DNA of 64,000 nucleotides, taken from Mytilus californianus. Lineage: Eukaryota > Mollusca > Bivalvia > Mytilida > Mytilidae. Below are positions 55,743 to 64,000 of this stretch, in pieces. The stretch spans positions 102,800,140-102,864,139 of the forward strand of contig NW_026262712.1 in assembly GCF_021869535.1 (NCBI RefSeq). The letters are read 5' to 3'. The notes under the pieces were generated by a model. It ran no database searches. It was not told the origin of the DNA and saw nothing but the letters and a program-made list of their open reading frames with translations. The stretch's first letter is position 1, and each line of letters begins with the position of its first letter. The translations under genes were made by a program, and so were the position numbers.

Positions 55743-57037
55743 AAAGACGTTAAATTAGTATTGGCTACTTCAACGCTTAACACGTGACTTTATAGAGTAG
55801 GAGCACAGACTGGTCGGCTCAGAGTCGGAAATGTGTCCGGGTCAGATGACTTTTCTTCCTGCGAACTAATATCTTGGGAACTTACGTGTAAAAACACCGA
55901 CTCAGCGTGTCAGTCTAGTAAAAAGTGGGGTTTATACTCGTATTATATTTACATGTTATCGTCCTGAATATTCTTTTTATTTGCCGCTGGTCGTCATCAC
56001 TTATCATCATTTATTTTACCGTTTTATTATACAGTGAAGTGTTTTTCTTCTACTGGTTTATATTACAACTTCTTATTTAAAGGGACAATAGCTGTCAAAT
56101 TCAATGTTCACCGATTTGACTCAAATTCTCATATGTGTTATATAACAATGTAAAACATTTATCCAAATTATAAAAAATATAAAATAAACAATTTACAGGG
56201 CATAGGGTCGATAATATGTAGTTTCGTTTTGTGTGTATTTTAGTCTAGACGCCATCTAACTAACTGTCGAGTTGACCTCCCGAAAACCACCGATGCCCAT
56301 ATAAGGGATATAAACATAAATAAAGATATAATAGATAGCACAACTCGTGCAATTGGATTCTTCTAGGTCTATTTAATTTCATTTATAGATTAAAAATATA
56401 TGTTACTCATAATTTTTACCTGTATAAGAATGATTTTTTGAGGATTGAATCAGTCAATTAAATGAATTAACTTTGTTTACTTTCAATGTTGACATTCTTT
56501 TCCTTTAAATAATCAAACATGCACACAATTCATGCGTTATCCAACTCTATCTAAGGGGTTAAATTGAAGTTCACATGAATACGGATTCAATGAGGTCGAA
56601 ATATTCACTTGCAAGTGAATAATTAATCATCAATATTTATTTGCTGATTTTGACAAAATTAGACAATACTGGCTGCTAAAACCGAATTATTATTTCACTA
56701 TTCCATTTTCATTAATGATTGAACAAAAAAAAAATCATATTTTATATTTTTTTATATCTCGTACTAGTGCCCCTTTAAATTTTCACCGATCAAAATTAAA
56801 AAAGGGCAGGTGAAATTTTTCAAACAGAGACTTGTGTTTGTTGGGATATCTTTGACGGTAAATAGTATTAAATCAAATGTGACTTTTCGGATAAATAATA
56901 TTTGACGGTAATTATTATTGAGTTAACTCCGTATAACTATAATTATTAAGTCATTAGGCGGTTTTCACTGATTAGTTTTCTGTATACGGATCTTTCTATA
57001 AAAAAAAAGACTGAAAGTTGACTATAAATGTTTTGAT

Positions 57038-57337
57038 ATGTCTGTGTATTTCTGTTGCTCTCGCATTAATGTACAGTATACTTTTATCACCTTTTATTCA
57101 AAATCAAATGATTCACTTGGAATTAGAAATATTGACATCTGGAGACCTCTCCCCCCGTCCCACAGTATACCCTTGCTAAATGGGTGCGTTCATTTGGCTT
57201 ATCGGATATATAAATACGTAGTTTTGTCCCATCGAAATAGGAATGTATATCCGATTCCTGATGTAGTGAAAATTTCACGCTTTCTATACGTTAAAAAAAC
57301 GTTAGAGGGAAATACGATCTATGCACTAGTTGAATGA
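57038..57337 (+). CDS. Hypothetical 99-residue protein (right-arm copy)
   Basis: Right-arm twin of the frame at 32473-32772, with an identical predicted protein and two silent differences. I do not recognise the protein. No start-context, promoter or splice evidence supports expression, and an accidental open frame is the main alternative. Confidence 0.2.
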   Translation: MSVYFCCSRINVQYTFITFYSKSNDSLGIRNIDIWRPLPPSHSIPLLNGCVHLAYRIYKYVVLSHRNRNVYPIPDVVKISRFLYVKKTLEGNTIYALVE

Positions 57338-58890
57338 TCGAAATGTGTAATCAACAAGAAAGGTCAGCTAAATCTTTTCAAATAAGTCGCATTGCTGATT
57401 TTAACACACTTTTTGCGACTTTTGCTAGGACAATTGTTGATGAAAAAAAAATATATATAACGAAACCGATTAGCAAAACAATATCTAAAAAATAAATAAA
57501 TAAAACGCCCAAAATAAGTTGAATCCTTTAATAGGTTGTTGTCAACATTTTTTTTTTATCCATTTTTGCTTTTATGGCAACTATTATACCAGTCTGAGAT
57601 ACAAATAAACTTGAAACAGCAAATGTTGACACGTAGACGAGACAGTCGTCATTGTTCGCTTCATTATATGAGTTATTGGGCACTTAATGAAGATCGTTTT
57701 TCTGTTCTTATCCTCTCTCCTTGTAACGAAGTCGGTGGTTGATTAAATAATTGTATTATGTAATTACAAAGTCAAGAAAGATTCTAAAGTTCAAATGTTT
57801 GATTGTTCACAAACTGTCTTTAAAGTTGAATTGTTCGAATGTTCATATCGTCACATGGACACGTGATCGTATAGTGGTATAACTGTTCGGTCCTGACTGA
57901 GTAATTCGGATGGGTAGTGAATTAATTCCAGCCTACCCACAAGGGGGGAGACCTTGGCGGAATCTCCTGTTGGAATCTATCTGTACGAATATATCCTTCG
58001 AGTCCAAAGCTGGATCTTATATAGTTCAGAGGGGTCATCCATCGTTACACAATGGCCCATAGCTGTTGACAGTCTGCGAAGTAGTCTAGCTGTTGAATAA
58101 TACTTGTCTGAGGTTAATTGTCGGACAATGCAATTAACCTCTGCAGGCTACATGTTAGTTAACAGTGGACATTGTCATTAATTGTCTGCAGGGCCTTATG
58201 TTCTATAATATTCGTGTACATTGTTATTAAAGTGTCTAAAGGATAAATGTAATTGTTTCAGTTACGTTATATTTGAATACACCTTGATAATTATTGTTAT
58301 GTCACACATTGTGTTACAAATGCCTTTCATCGCAATAAGAACGAAAGTTCGGTAAAATACGAGAATCTTCCTTAATTTATTCTATTTTAAATTCAGTAGT
58401 TCCTTGTTAAGTTTTCGGTAACCATCACCACACATCTATAGTTCATAAAATTCGGCAAGTCCAACATCTGGATACATAGAGTTCATATGATTCATAAAGT
58501 TCAATATTTGGGTATATATTGTGCATACTTTTTCCCGTCACCATCATAGCATATTGTTCCTCTACTACTTTGTACAAGTGTCGGTCATCATCTGCTAGTG
58601 GATCCGGTCATCAACGTTGTAAGGTTTACCATCTAGTTCCATTACTAAGTTGTTGACGTATCTATCTCTAGGTAAATCTTTCTCAAGAGACTATTAACAT
58701 CGGTCTCCGGTTAAGTTTCGTCCCTGATCAATGGCGCAGAGGAAGACATCTCTCTGGAAGCAGTAACATCTGTTCCAACCAATTGCGTTGACACCATTTT
58801 GTACCCGTTGTTCGTGGCATTAGAACCAGAACTCGCACTTTTCTTTTTGGCTAACCAAGATATATTCTTAATAATTTAACAGTACAAAAT

Positions 58891-59058
58891 ATGGCTATTC
58901 AAATGAAGATTGCACCTAACCCACTGATAAACTTATCCCAATTCGGAAAAACTAAAATTTGTTTACTTCTTTTTTATTTATCAATCGTTTGTTCAGTCGC
59001 CTTTAGTTCACTGGGTTATCCAAGCCTAGCAAAGTTTAATAAAACAATTTCTAGATAA
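58891..59058 (+). CDS. Small ORF with signal-peptide-like segment in the LTR element
   Basis: A 55-codon frame (MAIQMKIAPNPLINL...) contains a hydrophobic run KICLLLFYLSIVCSVAFSS followed by a small polar tail. The hydrophobic stretch could be a signal peptide or membrane segment, as at the start of an envelope protein, but nothing homologous follows. It may be a remnant of a coding region lost from the element or a chance frame. Confidence 0.2.
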   Translation: MAIQMKIAPNPLINLSQFGKTKICLLLFYLSIVCSVAFSSLGYPSLAKFNKTISR

Positions 59059-59099
59059 AATCAATACGTTCTCTTAAATATCGAATTATCTGGTAAAAA

Positions 59100-60940
59100 A
59101 AAAAAAAAAAAAAAAAACAAAAGGGGAAAAACTGTTGTATACAACTTCTACAATTTTGAGAATCCTACATAATAAAAACAAAGATATGTTTATTTACACA
59201 AGACATAAGAACATATTTACAAATTTACAATCAAATAAGTTCAATTGGATCATTTTATATAACCACTACACCTTCATGATACCTATAAAAAAAATTACTA
59301 AAAATTATATGTGTTACTTTGTTACCAATTGTAATACTTTTACATCTTTAACTTTAGTTTCTCATTAATTAATCTTAATGCTAAATATAGTCCACAAATT
59401 TATTCTCATCACTCTTAAAAATATTTAAGATTACATTGATAAAATTTAACTACGTCTTGCGCAATTTGTTACTGACTCTATATTTCCTATTTGACAACAA
59501 CACCTTGTTGCGAAAAAAAAAATGCCTTTCTCCTTAATCTATTACATTTTTCCAAAACAATTTTATAGTTTCTTCATCATAATCTTTCCTTTCTTTTTTA
59601 TATATATCATTTTAATTTGCTTTAAAACATCAGCAACCTACTGCCTATCTTTTTTATACATTTCATTATGACTGAATGTATATATGTTGAAATTTTATTC
59701 ATTCTATTTTTTTTTTTAAACTTGATTTACTTCTTAAAAACCAAAACAATTTAATGTTTGTTCTATGCTTATTTATGAACAAAACCCATTGTTTAGACTC
59801 ATTTTTTGTTTTACTACTAAATTAATTATTTTCTTATTCTTATTTTAATTTCTGATAATTATCCTCATAATTGTTTTTAAAAAAAACCAATTTTATTTTA
59901 ATGCTAGTTTTCCTTTAATATCAATTATCTATTTCACTTAAAGTTTGTCATTAGTCATGAAGTTCATGTGTCTCTCATTTTTTACAAATATCAATCTACC
60001 ACAAAAATATTGTAAATCCCTTAGGGCAAAACATATCAACATTTATCTTTAATTTGCTATTTTCTGAAGATACTTCTCTTTATCTATTAACATTTATTTT
60101 ATGTAAATAAGGCGTAATCTAACACCATAAAACAACTTGCACCATTTAATTACTTAACATCACTTATGTTAATCATCCGAAGAAGGGGTTGGAATCTAAA
60201 TTTATAGACTATTTGTTTTCTCTAAACAAACGTGCATACACACTACCCAACTGCGTAAACCATAATCGTCAATGGCTATAACATCGCAAACATATGAACC
60301 CACAATGTACCCTTAACTTCAACTACCAAAGGTTCTAAATCAACCTTCATATATACCGGTGCTCTACTAATTTTACGTAAGATATATATTTTCTAGAATA
60401 ATTGAATGTATCTTCAAGAAAACAACCCATAATATAAATGCTATAGTATCAGACATTTTAGTTTTTTACATATTTACTCTAAACGAAAAACTAGCTTCTT
60501 CAAACTTAAAAAAAAGTTTTATTTTTAAGAATCATACTTATTATATATATATAACATATCCTGTCTATTAAATAATTGCATATTAAAATAACTAAAAAAA
60601 TATCTTCAATTGTTTTAAGAATATGTGTATTCATAATTCTTAAATTGACGTACAATATCTAAAATACTAATAAAAAATTTCGTGCGAACCCCAGCTCGTG
60701 AACACACTTCTGATTTTAAGCCTTTTAAATATACGGCCTCACTCCCTTTAAAATTAAGAACTGTACTTAACGTGTGCCATCCCTTGGAAAGCCATTTCTA
60801 CTTTTTGCGCTGACATAGAAATATCTTGATTGTCCATATAGAAAAAATGAAAGTAACTTAGTTCTTACGTTTTATATTCCTTTGCGTTGTTTTAGCCTAT
60901 CCAAGTCGATCCTGGTCTAAACGACATCAATTTTACGACT
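59100..60940. other. Skewed AT-rich interior of the LTR element
   Basis: No gene. The plus strand is strikingly poor in G compared with C. Hand counts of four 60-base rows (59581, 59701, 60061, 60121) give 14 G against 41 C. A run of A occupies 59096-59117. The 77-codon frame at 59135-59368 is AT-rich and without motifs. Confidence 0.5.
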
Positions 60941-61724
60941 TGTAACGAAATCGGTGGTTGATTAAATAATTTTATTATGTAATTACAAAGTCAAGAAAGA
61001 TTCTAAAGTTCAAATGTTCGATTGTTCACAAACTGTCTTTAAAGTTGAATTGTTCGAATGTTCATATCGTCACATGGACACGTGATCGTATAGTGGTATA
61101 ACTGTTCGGTCCTGACTGAGTAATTCGGATGGTTAGTGAATTAATTCCAGCCTACCCACAAGGGGGGAGACCTTGGCGGAATCTCCTGTTTGAATCTATC
61201 TGTACGAATATATCCTTCGAGTCCAAAGCTGGATCTTATATAGTTCAGAGGGGTCATCCATCGTTACACAATGGCCCATAGCTGTTGGCAGTCTGCGAAG
61301 TAGTCTAGCTGTTGAATAATACTTGTCTGAGGTTAATTGTCGGACAATGCAATTAACCTCTGCAGGCTACATGTTAGTTAACAGTGGACATTGTCATTAA
61401 TTGTCTGCAGGGCCTTATGTTCTATAATATTCGTGTACATTGTTATTAAAGTGTCTAAAGGATAAATGTAATTGTTTCAGTTACGTTATATTTGAATACA
61501 CCTTGATAATTATTGTTATGTCACACATTGTGTTACATCCTATAAGTTTTGCTAAAGGATACAATGTAACACCTGATGTATACCACGACAACGTTTTCGT
61601 AATGTTTAAAAAAAAAGATTAAATGCAAAGAGAAAAAGGATGGAAAAAAGATTTACTCTTAAAAATTCATACTGAAATAAATATGAAATATAAAAATTTG
61701 AAAACTGTTTTAGACGATTATTTA

Positions 61725-62125
61725 TTGATTTATTGATTGTTGGTTGCTTAACGTCCAGTGGCAAATATTTCATGAATGTTCAGGACGAAAACAAGTTAAC
61801 AATAAATACAATAGGTAGGTTTTGTAATAATAGAGGCCATCTGGGATGATGGTCGGGGAAATTTGGACTGCCACTGGACAATGAGGATATATTGGATAGG
61901 GACAGAAATTTTGCTTTGCAACAGGCCACCTACGGACCCCTCAAAGAGTTGTTGCAAGGGTTCTTAACGTGCAAAGAGCGTGGCTTTTTCTGTACACGAG
62001 GCATCGGATTTAACGTTCCCAATCTGACCGGACGTGGCTGCAAACTTGATACATCCCGCACAGCCAAACAGACGGCCCACTTTGGCGAGCGTTTTACTGC
62101 CGGTCGGAAAAAGATCAAGTGACCA
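61725..62125. repeat. Dispersed repeat with GCCACTGGAC words (right arm)
   Basis: Counterpart of 30705-31110. The 76-codon frame 61892-62122 differs from its left-arm twin by a few residues and is probably repeat-derived. Confidence 0.65.
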
Positions 62126-62668
62126 TATTTCTATTCCCCAGTCACCCTTGGGTTACGATTATTTACTGCAACCAAATGATTATACGTCACTAAATGAAGC
62201 TGATTAATCAATTGCTCCTTTTATGTCCAGTGGCAAATATGTCATGCATATTTACGACGAGATGCAAAGTGGATCAACCTGAGGCAAATGATTACAATTT
62301 TAAAGTGGCACTTTTTACAATAAGGCAGGGCGTTCGCTTGAAGTAAAACGTATGCCGTAATAGAATACAGTTGAATCATGATCGAAATCGTAAGCTAATC
62401 TATTAGCCCTCCTTCCCTCTTTTTTCTCCACGGTAGACGAATGCCAAAAAACAAAACGTCATGAATTTACAAACAATACCGGCCACTATAAGTTAATGAG
62501 ATATGGACTTTTTATTTAAATAAATTCCTATTGTAGCCAACATCTCTCGTTTCGGGACAGGTTAGTATTTCCACCGAATGATTATTGAATGGAGATATTA
62601 AAGCAACCAAAAGCCCTTTGAATCACAAATTTTCTAAAATTGTAAATTATGGTATTTTGCTGAGTGTT

Positions 62669-63963
62669 ATTTCCCGATCCTATTTCGGAGCCCCTGATTT
62701 TAAGAGGGCGTATCTAATTAGTCATGCCCGATTAACTGTTGGTAAATTGAACCTCAACTTAAAGACCTACACAGGGTATTTAAGTTCTTAGAATATAGCA
62801 AAGTGCTCTCGTCCAATGACATTGTAGAATTTGGTGATCCTTAACTGTGAAGAATGAATGTAAAACATGTTCTTAGTAAGGGATTATCCTATTGTTTAGA
62901 CCTATTTACAGTTCAAAACAAAGAATTTCTATAAATTAGTTACAACTGCCCGAAGCACATTTATTAGGATTATTGATTGAAAGCTTAATTTTGAAACAAA
63001 CAAAAATAATCAAAATAAGTTTGAAGTTTACTTGTGCAGTACAATTGATACCGTTTGTGTTATTATGTGAATATTTAGAACTTTCAAATTACAAAAAAAA
63101 AGCAATATCAAAGCAATGTTAACAAGAAGAAAAAGAAAAAAAAAGAAACTTTAAAATTAAACATAACCTAAATCTTTAGCTATTATGCTTATCAAAACTA
63201 AGATTTCTGTATTCGCAGTAAGAATAGTCATTTACAATATACCGATATATACAGGAAATTGAATTTACTTTTGAATTTTCTATAAAAAGCATTTTCTTTG
63301 AACATTTAAATTTTAGTTAATTAAGTAGTATTTGATGTAAAGAGCTGGAATTAAATTAGCTGTGGAATACAATTTAGTGTGATTTTGAAATTATTAAATT
63401 GAACTGTAAATAAACAAAAAGACAATTCCTCATAAAAACCTTGGAGTAAAATATTAAGTATAAGTATAATAGTCCAAGCTAAAACATAATTTACACACAT
63501 ACCCACAATTATGAAACTTATACAATTTCTAGCATTTCAAAGTAACGTTGTGTCATCTTATGTTTATAACACAATTTATTAAAATTTCCCAAATTAAAAG
63601 TAAGTCCTTACATCACTAAAACCAATACATAAATGAAATGCCTAAAAGATAAGTCATCCATTAATTATAAACATTGCACTGACAATGAAACAAATTCTTG
63701 AATAAAACCAATCAAGAGATCATTTGAGCCTTGAGCACTTTACAATATTCTAAGTTTGTAAGAGAATGACGCTAACGCTCGTATTTTATCATGAAGAAAG
63801 GGATTATCATTCTCTTACATATACGAGGTACAATAAGTATAATATTTCCCGATCCTATTTCGGAGCCCCTGATTTTAAGAGGGCGTATCTAATTAGTCAT
63901 GCCCGATTAACATTTAGTTAATTGAACCTCAACTTAAAGACCTACACAGGGTATTTAAATTCG
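62669..63963. repeat. 118-bp direct repeat flanking a right-arm-only segment
   Basis: CCCGATCCTATTTCGGAGCC to ACAGGGTATTTAA occurs at about 62669-62787 and again at 63849-63963. The left arm has it once (about 30055-30155). The 1.06 kb between them (62790-63845) is AT-rich and non-coding. It contains a hairpin GTAAGAGAATGA/TCATTCTCTTAC (about 63758-63819). This is either an unequal duplication or an insertion. Confidence 0.7.
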
Positions 63964-64000
63964 AGGTACAATAAGTAGACAATAGAAATCCTTTGTGTAA

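Larger units (their letters stand above)
57722..61537. mobile_element. Non-coding LTR element (LARD-like), right arm only
   Basis: Two 597-bp direct repeats (57722-58318 and 60941-61537) begin TGTAACGAA and end GTGTTACA. They flank a 2,622-bp interior and are bounded by TCCT on both sides. The left arm keeps the empty site (AGGA at 32090-32093), proving a clean insertion with a 4-bp duplication. About six substitutions separate the LTRs. The interior encodes no gag or pol, and I found no convincing primer site or polypurine tract, so the orientation is unknown. It resembles a large non-autonomous retrotransposon derivative. Confidence 0.85.
51236..64000. repeat. Right arm of the giant inverted repeat
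   Basis: Reverse complement of 29995-39212, still matching at the last base of the window. Right-only material is the LTR element 57722-61537, about 57 bp at 53330-53390, a small duplication of GCGTTACATG near 53921-53941, and a duplicated 118-bp segment with its spacer at 62669-63963. Small substitutions are scattered along the arm, so the arms are similar but not identical. Confidence 0.9.

Overview
The window reads as nuclear DNA of a bivalve mollusc, most likely a marine mussel of the Mytilus type. It is AT-rich and intron-scale, has no bacterial gene organisation, and is full of animal retroelements (LINE, Penelope-like, Ty3/gypsy) and short dispersed repeats of a kind I associate with mussels. 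The species call is inference. I recognise no convincing host protein-coding gene: essentially every coding signal belongs to a mobile element, and most are broken. Region by region: 1-2028 is a foldback element with long inverted ends. 2029-5340 is non-coding with minor repeats. 5345-7017 is a decayed Penelope-like element (copy A). 7707-9693 is three foldback elements nested inside one another. 9709-10800 is a tandemly repeated family. 10854-12186 holds several hairpins and a run of TGACGTCA sites. 12187-18740 is mostly non-coding with dispersed repeats. 18746-27362 is a nested stack: a plus-strand LINE (LINE-1) is interrupted by a minus-strand jockey/CR1-like LINE (LINE-2), whose 3' UTR is in turn interrupted by Penelope-like copy B. 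27363-29994 holds a tandem repeat, a tRNA-like sequence and a mariner-type MITE. From about 29995 to the end of the window lies a very large inverted repeat. The left arm is 29995-39212 and the right arm is 51236-64000, still matching at the window edge. The arms carry the same dispersed repeats, LINE fragments, MITE hairpin and a 99-codon ORF, but each has private insertions: a Penelope-like 3' fragment on the left, and a 3.8-kb non-coding LTR element plus a 1.2-kb duplication on the right. The spacer between the arms is occupied by the most interesting object, a 9,960-bp Ty3/gypsy LTR element at 40507-50466. It has near-identical 662-bp LTRs, an intact gag, a pol broken by five frameshifts all between protease and RT, an intact RNase H-integrase with a C-terminal chromodomain, and an env-like gene. 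The env-like gene encodes a signal peptide, a furin-type site followed by a fusion-peptide-like motif resembling baculovirus F/errantivirus envelope proteins, and two membrane segments. It is interrupted by one in-frame stop. Gag would form the particle, protease would mature it, RT-RNase H would copy the RNA, integrase (perhaps steered by the chromodomain) would insert it, and the env product would be displayed on membranes. The combination of chromodomain and envelope gene in one gypsy element, sitting in the middle of a giant palindrome, is the main point of the window.
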